Below, piece by piece: positions 57,354 through 64,000 of a DNA stretch of 64,000 nucleotides (position 1 is the stretch's first letter; every line of letters begins with the position of its first letter). The stretch is from Vogesella indigofera. GTDB lineage: Bacteria > Pseudomonadota > Gammaproteobacteria > Burkholderiales > Chromobacteriaceae. The stretch spans positions 496,001 to 560,000 of the forward strand of contig NZ_JAQQLA010000004.1 in assembly GCF_028548395.1 (NCBI RefSeq), given 5' to 3'. Both the position numbers and the translations under genes were made by a program. The notes beneath the pieces were generated by a model. It ran no database searches. It was given only the letters and a program-made list of their open reading frames with translations, and had not been told where the DNA came from.

Positions 57354-57842
57354 TCAGCGCAGCGGCAGCGCCTTCATCAGCTCCGCCTCGCTCACCAGCC
57401 CGGCGATGCGTGCCAGCGGCCGCCCCTGCTCGTCCAGCACCACGGTAAACGGCAACCCGCCGCTGCGGTTGCCCAGCGCGCGCATCAGTGCGATGCCCTC
57501 GCCGTCGCTCATCAGCACCGGATAGCTGACCGGCAGCTGCTTCAGGTAGGCCGCCACCTCGCCCGGCTGGTCCAGCGCGATGCCGACGAAGCGCACCTGG
57601 CGTGCGGCCAACCTTGGCGCCAGCGCCGACAGCAGCGGCATCTCCTTGCGACACGGTGCACACCAGGTGGCCCAGAAGTTCACCACCGTGGTCTTGCCCT
57701 GGTAGCGGGCAAAGCTGGCCGGCTTGCCGCCTAGCTCGGTCAGCACGGCGCTGTCCAGCAGGCCGCCGGCCACGGCGCACAGCGGCATCAGCAACAGGCC
57801 GCCCAACAGCAGGCGGCGCGAAAGCATGGTTTTTACAGACAT
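57354..57842 (-). CDS. TlpA-like periplasmic thioredoxin-family protein
   Basis: A 162-aa protein with an N-terminal signal sequence (about residues 1-25, MSVKTMLSRRLLLGGLLLMP) and a thioredoxin/TlpA domain. The active site is FWATWCAPCRKEMPLLS (WCAPC), with cis-Pro in GGLPFTVVLDEQGRP. The RR pair in the signal is not followed by a clean Tat motif, so Sec export is more likely. A repeat copy (57603-57615) encodes Leu-Ala-Ala. Convergent with the GGDEF/EAL gene. Confidence 0.9.
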   Translation of the reverse strand: MSVKTMLSRRLLLGGLLLMPLCAVAGGLLDSAVLTELGGKPASFARYQGKTTVVNFWATWCAPCRKEMPLLSALAPRLAARQVRFVGIALDQPGEVAAYLKQLPVSYPVLMSDGEGIALMRALGNRSGGLPFTVVLDEQGRPLARIAGLVSEAELMKALPLR

Positions 57843-57965
57843 CAGTTTATTCCGGAGTAATGCGTCAGATGGCGTTAGATCGCCACCAGTACGCCACAGT
57901 TCACCGCGGCACGGCCGCGGCTTCGTGATAGAATGGTCGATTCCCCTTCTGTTGACGCACGGGCC

Positions 57966-58910
57966 ATGTCCATTCTCGTTTGCGGGGCGCTAGCCTACGA
58001 CACGCTGTTCAATTTCGAAGACCGCTTCGATAACCATATTCTGCCCGATCAGCTGCACAAGATCTCGACCACCTTCAAGGTGCCGACCATGCGCCGCGAG
58101 TTTGGCGGCCCGGCCGGCAACATCGCCTACAGCCTGTGCCTGCTCGGCGAGACGCCGCTGGTGATGGGCGCGGTGGGCGAAGACTTCGAGCCCTACCGCC
58201 AGCACCTGAAGCGCGCCGGTGTCGACGACCGCTTCATCCGCACCATCCGCGGCCAGTACACCTCGCAGTGCTTCGGCATCGCCGACAAGGATGGCAACCA
58301 GTTGATGGCCTTCCATCCCGGCGCCATGGACCACGCCACCGTCAACCACATCGCCGACGTGCCGGAGCGCATCGAAGTGGCGATTGTATCGCCTGGCGGC
58401 CACGCTGCCTTCCTGCAGCACACCCGCGAGCTGCACGCGGCCGGCATCCCGTTCATCTTCGACCCCGGCCAGGAGCTGCCACTGCTGTCGCGCGACGAGC
58501 TGAACGAGATCGTGGAGCTGGCCAGCTATGTCGCCATCAACGACTACGAGAGCGAACTGATGCGCGAACGCGCCGGGCTGCCGGTGGAGGTGCTAGCCGG
58601 CAAGGTCGAGGCACTGATCGTCACCCGCGGCTCCAAGGGTGCCGAGATCTACGCCGACGACACCATCCACCTGATTCCGCGGGTACAGATGCCGATCAAG
58701 CCGCTCGACCCGATGGGCTGCGGCGACGCCTTCCGCGCCGGCCTGCTGTACGGCATCCGGCAGGGGCTGGACTGGAAAACCACCGGCCGCCTCGCCAATG
58801 TCATCGGCGCGATCAAGGTCACCAGCCACGGCCCGCAGAACCACTTTTTCGACTGGGAAAAACTGCGCGCGCTGTACCAGCAGGCCTATAACGAACCGTG
58901 GCCGCTGTAA
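57966..58910 (+). CDS. PfkB family carbohydrate/nucleoside kinase
   Basis: A 314-aa ribokinase-fold enzyme. The N-terminus MSILVCGALAYDTLFNFEDR, the FGGPAGNIAYSLCLLG block and the C-terminal PfkB signature LDPMGCGDAFRAGLLYGI with catalytic Asp are clear. Close homologues in betaproteobacteria are annotated as adenosine kinase-like, but the substrate (adenosine, ribose or another sugar) cannot be fixed. The start ATG 57966 gives the family N-terminus; the open frame upstream is not coding-like. A strong terminator follows. Confidence 0.9.
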   Translation: MSILVCGALAYDTLFNFEDRFDNHILPDQLHKISTTFKVPTMRREFGGPAGNIAYSLCLLGETPLVMGAVGEDFEPYRQHLKRAGVDDRFIRTIRGQYTSQCFGIADKDGNQLMAFHPGAMDHATVNHIADVPERIEVAIVSPGGHAAFLQHTRELHAAGIPFIFDPGQELPLLSRDELNEIVELASYVAINDYESELMRERAGLPVEVLAGKVEALIVTRGSKGAEIYADDTIHLIPRVQMPIKPLDPMGCGDAFRAGLLYGIRQGLDWKTTGRLANVIGAIKVTSHGPQNHFFDWEKLRALYQQAYNEPWPL

Positions 58911-58951
58911 GCCGCCCGCGCTGAATCCGACTGGCGACCATCGCGCGATGG

Positions 58952-58999
58952 CAGGCCGGCAACTGCCGCAGGCGACGGCATTTGCCGGCCTGTTTGCAT
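58952..58999 (+). terminator. terminator after the PfkB-family kinase
   Basis: CAGGCCGGCAACTGCCG pairs with CGGCATTTGCCGGCCTG (one mismatch) and is followed by TTTGCATTTT. Confidence 0.88.
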
Positions 59000-59082
59000 T
59001 TTGACTTGAATAAGCCCTGTCGCGACCCCACCATCCTGCAGTTAAACTGACACTCATCGATTGACGGGCAAGAGAGGGATTC

Positions 59083-60366
59083 ATGACTGTACCGCACCTG
59101 ACCACGGCACTCACCGGACCGTTACTGGAACTGGAAAGCCGCATCCTGGCGGCACAGCCGCACATCGAGCACTGGTTCCGCAAGCAGTGGAACAACCACG
59201 CCGCCCCGTTCTACGGCTCGGTTGACCTGCGCAACAGCGGTTTCAAGCTGGCACCGGTGGACATGAACCTCTTTCCCGGCGGTTTCAACAACCTGAATCC
59301 GGAATTCCTGCCGCTGGCGGTACAGGCGGCGCAGAGCGCGGTGGAACGCGCCTGTCCAGAGGCGAAGAGCATCCTGCTGATCCCGGAAAACCACACCCGC
59401 AACACCTACTACCTGCAGAACGTGGCGGCCCTGGTACACATCTTCGAGCAGGCCGGGCTGAAGGTGCGCCTGGGCTCGCTGAATCCGGAAATCACCGCGC
59501 CGACGCAGCTGACTGCCGCGGGTGGCGACATCATCACCATCGAGCCGCTGGAGCGGCGCGGCAACCGCGTGGTGCTGGCCGACGGCTTCAGTCCCTGCAT
59601 CGTGTTGCTCAACAACGACCTCTCCGCCGGCCTGCCCGACATTCTGAAGAACATCGAACAGAACCTGCTGCCGCCGCTGCACGCCGGCTGGGCGGTGCGG
59701 CGCAAGACCAACCACTTTGCCGCCTACGACAAGGTCGTCGCCGACTTCGCGCAGATGCTGTCGATCGACCCGTGGCTGATCAACCCCTACTTCTTCGCCG
59801 CCAAGGGCCTCGACTTCCAGTCGCGCCAGGGCGAGGACCAGTTGGCCGAGCTGGTGGAACAGATGCTGGAAAAAATCCGCGTCAAGTACCGTGAATACGG
59901 CATCAGCCACGAGCCGTACGTGATCGTGAAGGCCGACGCCGGCACCTACGGTATGGGCATCATGAGCGTGAAGAGCGGCGACGAGGTGCGCGGCCTCAAC
60001 CGCAAGGCGCGCAACAAGATGGCGGTGGTGAAGGAAGGGCTGGAAGTTTCCGAAGTCATCGTGCAGGAAGGTGTGTACACCTTCGAATGCGTCAACGACG
60101 GTGTCGCCGAGCCGGTGGTGTACATGATGGACCGCTACGTGATCGGCGGCTTCTACCGCGTGCACACCGGGCGCGGCATCGACGAAAACCTCAACGCCCC
60201 CGGCATGCAGTTCGTGCCGCTGTCGTTCGAACAGCACTGCCTGCCCGACCACAAGGCGGCACCGAACGACGCCCCCAACCGCTTCTACGCCTACGGCGTG
60301 ATCGCACGGCTGGCAATGCTGGCCGCCGCGCTGGAGCTGGAAGATACCGACCCTGACGCCGAGTGA
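59083..60366 (+). CDS. gshA: glutamate-cysteine ligase, betaproteobacterial type
   Basis: First step of glutathione synthesis. The 427-aa product belongs to the proteobacterial GshA family distinct from E. coli Gsh[48 protein letters not shown] and [15 protein letters not shown] are its landmarks. ATP-grasp-like features are seen in the last block. ATG 59083 has GAGAGGGA upstream. First gene of gshA-gshB-apbE-dgkA; gshB starts 7 bases after its stop. Confidence 0.95.
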   Translation: MTVPHLTTALTGPLLELESRILAAQPHIEHWFRKQWNNHAAPFYGSVDLRNSGFKLAPVDMNLFPGGFNNLNPEFLPLAVQAAQSAVERACPEAKSILLIPENHTRNTYYLQNVAALVHIFEQAGLKVRLGSLNPEITAPTQLTAAGGDIITIEPLERRGNRVVLADGFSPCIVLLNNDLSAGLPDILKNIEQNLLPPLHAGWAVRRKTNHFAAYDKVVADFAQMLSIDPWLINPYFFAAKGLDFQSRQGEDQLAELVEQMLEKIRVKYREYGISHEPYVIVKADAGTYGMGIMSVKSGDEVRGLNRKARNKMAVVKEGLEVSEVIVQEGVYTFECVNDGVAEPVVYMMDRYVIGGFYRVHTGRGIDENLNAPGMQFVPLSFEQHCLPDHKAAPNDAPNRFYAYGVIARLAMLAAALELEDTDPDAE

Positions 60367-60373
60367 GGCCCGT

Positions 60374-61327
60374 ATGAAAATCCTGTTCATTGCCGACCCG
60401 CTGGCCGGCTTCAAGATCAAGAAAGACAGCACCTTCGCGATGATGGAAGCGGCGGCGGCACGCCAGCACGCGATCTACTTCTGCGAGGCGCGCGACATCG
60501 CCATCGAGGGTGGTCGCATCCAGGCCGACGTCGTCAGCGTCAGCCTCACCGGCAAGGACGGCAAGGACTGGTTCCGCGCCAGCGACGGCCAGCGCCTGCC
60601 GCTGAACGCGTTCAGCGCGGTGGTGATGCGCAAGGACCCGCCGTTCGACCTCGAATACCTGTACGCCACCCAGCTGCTGACGCTGGCCGAGGCCGAGGGC
60701 GCGCGCGTGTTCAACAAGGGCCAGGCGCTGCGCGACTTCAACGAGAAGCTGGCCATCCTCAACTTTGCCGAGTTCACCGCGCCGACGCTGGTCACCTCGC
60801 AGCCGTCGCGGCTGCTGGCCTTCGTGCGCCAGCACCAAGACGCCATCCTCAAGCCGCTGGACGGCATGGGCGGCAGCAGCATCTTCCGCGCGCGGCCGGA
60901 TGACCCGAACCTGAACGTGATCATCGAAACCCTGTCCGAACAGGGCAAGCGCACCATCATGGCGCAGCGCTACATCCCGGAAATCCGCGACGGCGACAAG
61001 CGCATCCTGGTGATCGACGGCGTGCCGGTCGACTACTGCCTGGCGCGCATCCCGCAGGGCGGTGACAACCGCGGCAACCTCGCCGCCGGCGGCCGCGGCG
61101 AAGTACGGCCGCTGAGCGCGCGCGACCGCGAGATCGCCGAGGGTCTGGCGCCGGAGCTGAAACGGCGCGGCATCCTGCTGGCCGGGCTGGACGTGATCGG
61201 CAACTACCTGACCGAGGTCAACGTCACCAGCCCGACATGTTTCCGTGAAATCATGAACCACAGCGACATCGATGTCGCCGGCCTGTTCATCGATGCGCTG
61301 GAACGCGCGGTGACGGAACGGCGCTGA
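60374..61327 (+). CDS. gshB: glutathione synthetase
   Basis: The second step of glutathione synthesis, adding glycine (317 aa, ATP-grasp fold). Landmarks: [51 protein letters not shown] (ATP loop), [20 protein letters not shown] and the metal site [16 protein letters not shown]. It begins 7 bases after gshA, and its TGA overlaps the apbE ATG (TGATG). Confidence 0.98.
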   Translation: MKILFIADPLAGFKIKKDSTFAMMEAAAARQHAIYFCEARDIAIEGGRIQADVVSVSLTGKDGKDWFRASDGQRLPLNAFSAVVMRKDPPFDLEYLYATQLLTLAEAEGARVFNKGQALRDFNEKLAILNFAEFTAPTLVTSQPSRLLAFVRQHQDAILKPLDGMGGSSIFRARPDDPNLNVIIETLSEQGKRTIMAQRYIPEIRDGDKRILVIDGVPVDYCLARIPQGGDNRGNLAAGGRGEVRPLSARDREIAEGLAPELKRRGILLAGLDVIGNYLTEVNVTSPTCFREIMNHSDIDVAGLFIDALERAVTERR

Positions 61328-62394
61328 TGCGGCCAACCTGCTTCACCACAAGGGCGGCGCTGGCCGCCCTTGTCATGTCCGGCCTTGCCGCCTGCAGCGA
61401 ACCACCACCGCCGTGGCAGCAGGAAAGCTACGTGTTCGGTACCCGTGTCGAGCTGAAGCTCAACGCCGCCACGCCGCAGCAGGCGCAACAGGCCGCCGCC
61501 GCGGTGCTGGCCGAGCTGGACCGCCTGCACCGGCTGCTGCACCCGTGGCAGCCGGACAGCAACGCCGGCCGTCTGAACCGCGCCATAGCTAACGGCCAGC
61601 CGTACCGGCCGTCGCCGGAGCTGCTGGAACTGCTGCGCAGCGGACAGGCGCTGGAGGCACGCAGCGACGGGCTGTTCTCGCCGGCGATCGGCCGGCTGGT
61701 GGCGCTGTGGGGCTTTCACCAGGACACGCCGGCGAGCACGGCCATCGACATGACCGCGCTGCAGAGCGTGGTGGCGAGCCGGCCGCGGCTGCGCGACCTG
61801 CGCATCAGCGCCGACGGCGAGGTGCGCAGCGACAAGCGCACGCTACAGGTCGACGTCGGCGGCATGGCCAAGGGCTGGGCGCTGGATCGCGCGCGGCGGC
61901 AATTGCAGGCCGCCGGCATCCGTTCAGCGTTACTTAATATTGGCGGCAATATCATGGCGCTGGGGCAGAAAGCCGACGGCACGCCGTGGCAGGTCGGCAT
62001 CCGCCACCCACGCCGCAACGAGGCGATGGCGACGCTGCCGCTGCACGACGGCGAGGCGATCGGCACCTCCGGCGACTATCAGCGCTATGTGCTGCGCGAC
62101 GGCCGCCGCCATTGCCACCTGATCGACCCGCGCGACGGCAACAGCGACTGCCGCTTGCAGTCGGCGACGGTGCTGATCGCGCCGGCAAGCGATGCCGGGT
62201 TGCGCTCCGACGTCGCCAGCAAACCGCTGTATCTGGACGGGCCGGGGTTGGCCGCACGCCACGCGCGCTCGCTGGGCGTGGCCGGCTGGCTGCTGATCGA
62301 CGGACAGGGCCGCGCGTGGCTGAACCCCGCGCTGGCCGCACGGCTGCACTGGCGCGTGGCGCCGGACAGCATTACCGAAACAGGAAACGGATGA
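61327..62394 (+). CDS. apbE: FAD:protein FMN transferase
   Basis: A 355-aa periplasmic lipoprotein (lipobox LAAC at about residues 20-23) that attaches FMN covalently to Thr/Ser of target proteins such as Na+-NQR subunits or NosR. Family marks: FGTRVELKLN, LHPWQPDSNAGRLNR, the DVGGMAKGWALDRARRQL block, NIGGNIMALG and the metal-site GTSGDYQRY. No target gene is in the window. The AUG overlaps the gshB stop and the TGA overlaps the dgkA start, so it is translationally coupled on both sides. Repeat variants at about 61329 and 62246-62256. Confidence 0.93.
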   Translation: MRPTCFTTRAALAALVMSGLAACSEPPPPWQQESYVFGTRVELKLNAATPQQAQQAAAAVLAELDRLHRLLHPWQPDSNAGRLNRAIANGQPYRPSPELLELLRSGQALEARSDGLFSPAIGRLVALWGFHQDTPASTAIDMTALQSVVASRPRLRDLRISADGEVRSDKRTLQVDVGGMAKGWALDRARRQLQAAGIRSALLNIGGNIMALGQKADGTPWQVGIRHPRRNEAMATLPLHDGEAIGTSGDYQRYVLRDGRRHCHLIDPRDGNSDCRLQSATVLIAPASDAGLRSDVASKPLYLDGPGLAARHARSLGVAGWLLIDGQGRAWLNPALAARLHWRVAPDSITETGNG

Positions 62395-62774
62395 CACCGC
62401 ATCAAGAAAGCCCGTTCAAGGGCAAGACCGGCCTGCGCCGCCTGCTGAACGCCTTCGGCTACTCGCTGGACGGCCTGCGCGCCGCCTTCCGCCACGAGGA
62501 CGCCTTCCGCCAGCTGTCGCTGCTGGCGCTGCTGCTGGTGCCGCTGGCGCTGTTCGTGGTCGACGCCACACCGCTGGCACGCGCACTGCTGGTGGCCAGC
62601 TCCATCGCCACGCTGATCATCGAGCTGCTCAATTCCGCGATCGAGGCGGCGGTGGACCACACCTCGCTGGAACGCCACCCGCTGGCCAAGCGCGCCAAGG
62701 ACATGGGCAGCGCCGCGCAGCTGCTGGGCCTCGTCAACCTGCTGCTGGTCTGGGGACTGGTGCTATTTGGCTGA
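62391..62774 (+). CDS. dgkA: diacylglycerol kinase
   Basis: A 127-aa trimeric inner-membrane kinase that recycles diacylglycerol to phosphatidic acid. Three TM helices and the DgkA signature ELLNSAIEAAVDHTS, followed by HPLAKRAKDMGSAAQL (active-site helix), are present. ATG 62391 overlaps the apbE stop by 4 bases (ATGA), and the longer open frame upstream is shadow. Last gene of the gsh operon; a 132-bp inverted-repeat element starts 7 bases after its stop. Confidence 0.96.
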   Translation: MTPHQESPFKGKTGLRRLLNAFGYSLDGLRAAFRHEDAFRQLSLLALLLVPLALFVVDATPLARALLVASSIATLIIELLNSAIEAAVDHTSLERHPLAKRAKDMGSAAQLLGLVNLLLVWGLVLFG

Positions 62775-62780
62775 GAACCT

Positions 62781-62912
62781 GCTCACGATCTGCTGCGCTT
62801 TGTGAAACGTTACTCGGTGAGTACGGCTTCAGCATGCGTGTTTACATCCAGCTAAACGCCGCTTCCTCAGCCATTTTCGCCTTGTCTCGCTCTAGCTCGC
62901 GAGATCGTGAAC
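62781..62912. repeat. 132-bp element with terminal inverted repeats
   Basis: The left end GCTCACGATCTGC and the right end (read inwards) GTTCACGATCTCGC are imperfect inverted repeats. The interior is noncoding and less GC-biased. It lies between dgkA and the convergent hydrolase and supplies the last codons and stop of the hydrolase. It resembles a small non-autonomous mobile element or intergenic repeat unit. Confidence 0.6.
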
Positions 62913-63830
62913 GCGCCCTGAACGGCAGACGCGGTTGAGCCAGGCCAGCAGGTCGGCCTCGAACTCGGCGCGGTTGGTCTCGTGGTGCATCTCGTGGCGG
63001 GCGCCGGGATACACCGTCACCGTCACGTCGTGCAGCCCGGCCTTGCGGTAGCGTCGCGCCAGCTGGCCGAGGCCGAACTTGCCGAGGCTGACCGGATCGC
63101 GGCTGCCGGCCTGCAGCCACACCGGGCAATCGTGCAGGCCGCGCGCGGCGGCCTCGCCCCGCTCCAGCGCGATGATGCCGCCGAACAGGTCTATCCACAG
63201 CTGCGGCGTCGGAAACTGGCCGCACAGCGGATCGGCGAGATAGGCGTCCACCTGCGCCACATCGCGCGACAGCCAGTCCAGCGTGGTGCGCGTCGGCATG
63301 AAACCGAGATTGAAGCTGCCGAACACCAGCGCCGTCATCAGCCGGCTGGGACTGGTGGCGCCGCCCAGCCTTGCGGCCAACCTTGCCACGCCGCGCATCA
63401 GCCGGGCCAGCACCCGCTGACGATAGCCGGTGGCGGACAGCACCATGCCGGACAGGCGCTGGCCGTAGCGCAGGAAAAAGGCGCGCGCCACGAAGCTGCC
63501 CATGCTGTGGCCGTACAGCACCAGCGGTGTCTGCGGATGCGCCGCCGCGGCGTGATCGACCACCTCGCGCAGGTCGTCGACCACCAGCGACCAGCCGTCG
63601 TGCGCGGCGAACCAGCCCGGCAGCGGCGCCTCGCGGCCGTGGCCACGGTGGTTGTGGGCGTAGACCCAGTAACCGGCGGCCGCCAGCCGCCCGGCCAGCA
63701 CGTCGTAGCGTTCGGCGTGCTCGCTCATGCCGTGGGCAATCACCAGCACGCCGCGCGGCGCCTGCTGCGTCGGCCATGACACACCGTGGATCACGTGGCC
63801 ATCGCTGGCCGTCAGCTGGAAAGGCTTCAT
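62892..63830 (-). CDS. alpha/beta hydrolase (monoacylglycerol lipase/lysophospholipase-like)
   Basis: A 312-aa serine hydrolase of the Hydrolase_4 family: oxyanion-region VLVIAHGMSEHAERYD, YAHNHRGHGRE, nucleophile elbow LYGHSMGS (Ser), a catalytic Asp in GSRDPVSLGKFG and His in YPGARHEMHHE. Probably cleaves monoacylglycerol or lysophospholipid (inference). The last residues (VHDLAS) and the stop come from the end of the inverted-repeat element, so the native C-terminus may have been altered. An exact repeat copy (63371-63384) encodes Arg-Leu-Ala-Ala-Arg-Leu in the lid region. Start ATG 63830 after GGGGG-type ribosome binding site. Confidence 0.92.
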   Translation of the reverse strand: MKPFQLTASDGHVIHGVSWPTQQAPRGVLVIAHGMSEHAERYDVLAGRLAAAGYWVYAHNHRGHGREAPLPGWFAAHDGWSLVVDDLREVVDHAAAAHPQTPLVLYGHSMGSFVARAFFLRYGQRLSGMVLSATGYRQRVLARLMRGVARLAARLGGATSPSRLMTALVFGSFNLGFMPTRTTLDWLSRDVAQVDAYLADPLCGQFPTPQLWIDLFGGIIALERGEAAARGLHDCPVWLQAGSRDPVSLGKFGLGQLARRYRKAGLHDVTVTVYPGARHEMHHETNRAEFEADLLAWLNRVCRSGRVHDLAS

Positions 63831-63851
63831 CGCACCCCCTGCAAGACAGGA

Positions 63852-64000
63852 TCAGAACTTGTCGGCACGCAGCACACCGACATCGGACACGTAGAGGATC
63901 AGGCCGTAGTGCGGCAGATAGGCCTGCTGGCAGTGCGCGGCGATCGCCTCCGCCACCGCCGCATCGCACACCACGTCGACGCGGATATTGCCCTCGAACG
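63852..64000 (-). CDS. C-terminal end of a P-II-like protein (partial)
   Basis: Only the last 48 codons are in the window, in the frame ending with TGA at 63852-63854. The peptide begins FEGNIRVDVVCDAAVAEAIA and ends YVSDVGVLRADKF. The beta-strand/helix/strand order and the VSDVGVLR ending recall the C-terminus of P-II signalling proteins (IxVxxVxxVxRI type). The rest lies beyond base 64000. It is 21 bases upstream of the hydrolase on the same strand. Moderate confidence in the family. Confidence 0.6.
   Translation of the reverse strand, partial: FEGNIRVDVVCDAAVAEAIAAHCQQAYLPHYGLILYVSDVGVLRADKF

Noticed and set aside
62842..63969. 375-residue minus-strand open frame overlapping the hydrolase
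   Set aside because: It is the hydrolase sequence read out of frame; the 312-aa frame has GHSMGS and the full triad.

Overview
The window is high-GC (roughly 65%), densely coded DNA with no rRNA, CRISPR or phage structure, and it reads as chromosome backbone of a betaproteobacterium. The gene set and order suggest Neisseriales, most likely a Chromobacteriaceae-type genus (inference). The pointers are def-fmt-htpX-rsmB-DUF4390-ntrYX next to a divergent LysM-dprA-smg-topA block, a betaproteobacterial-type gshA, the CsgG/DUF4810/DUF799 lipoprotein trio known from Neisseria, and rplU-rpmA-obgE divergent from ispB.

Layout. 1-5.4 kb: gamma carbonic anhydrase-like protein, a cache/HAMP/GAF/HD-GYP gene broken by one in-frame TGA, and a chemoreceptor. 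5.4-14.4 kb: thiol peroxidase, EamA and sodium-solute transporters, a metallo-beta-lactamase-fold hydrolase, glycerate kinase, an M48 protease and the CsgG lipoprotein operon. 14.5-19.4 kb: the SMC-like condensin operon mksF-mksE-mksB without a nuclease subunit. 19.4-20.8 kb: an island of intergenic repeats with one AT-rich orphan gene. 20.8-28.1 kb: obgE-rpmA-rplU, ispB, tRNA-Arg, DUF3025, yihY, wrbA, terC. 28.3-31.4 kb: a GGDEF protein and a degenerate HD-GYP protein. 31.5-36.7 kb: three tRNA-Lys genes, cutA, fxsA, DUF167, dps, a TonB-like protein, a thioesterase, a TlpA-like protein and moeB. 36.7-49.6 kb: ntrX-ntrY through def on the minus strand and LysM-dprA-smg-topA on the plus strand. 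49.7-57.9 kb: a Tat-exported beta-carbonic anhydrase, yjdM, fadH under a palindromic operator, and a two-gene unit of a periplasmic binding protein and a GGDEF/EAL protein. 58-64 kb: a PfkB kinase, the gshA-gshB-apbE-dgkA operon, a 132-bp inverted-repeat element, an alpha/beta hydrolase and the end of a P-II-like gene.

The most striking signal is not a gene. The non-palindromic 13-mer AAGGTTGGCCGCA occurs about 20 times exactly, with many near matches, in both orientations. It lies inside genes and especially just past stop codons, where opposed copies form hairpins. This is how Neisseriaceae DNA uptake sequences are arranged, but the word is different. I propose an uptake-sequence-like dialect; dprA, in this window, is a competence gene and carries a copy.

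The window is also rich in c-di-GMP-type signalling proteins: two HD-GYP proteins (one broken, one degenerate), one GGDEF and one GGDEF/EAL protein. Many genes run in tight operons with 1-4 base stop/start overlaps, and rho-independent terminators are easy to see.
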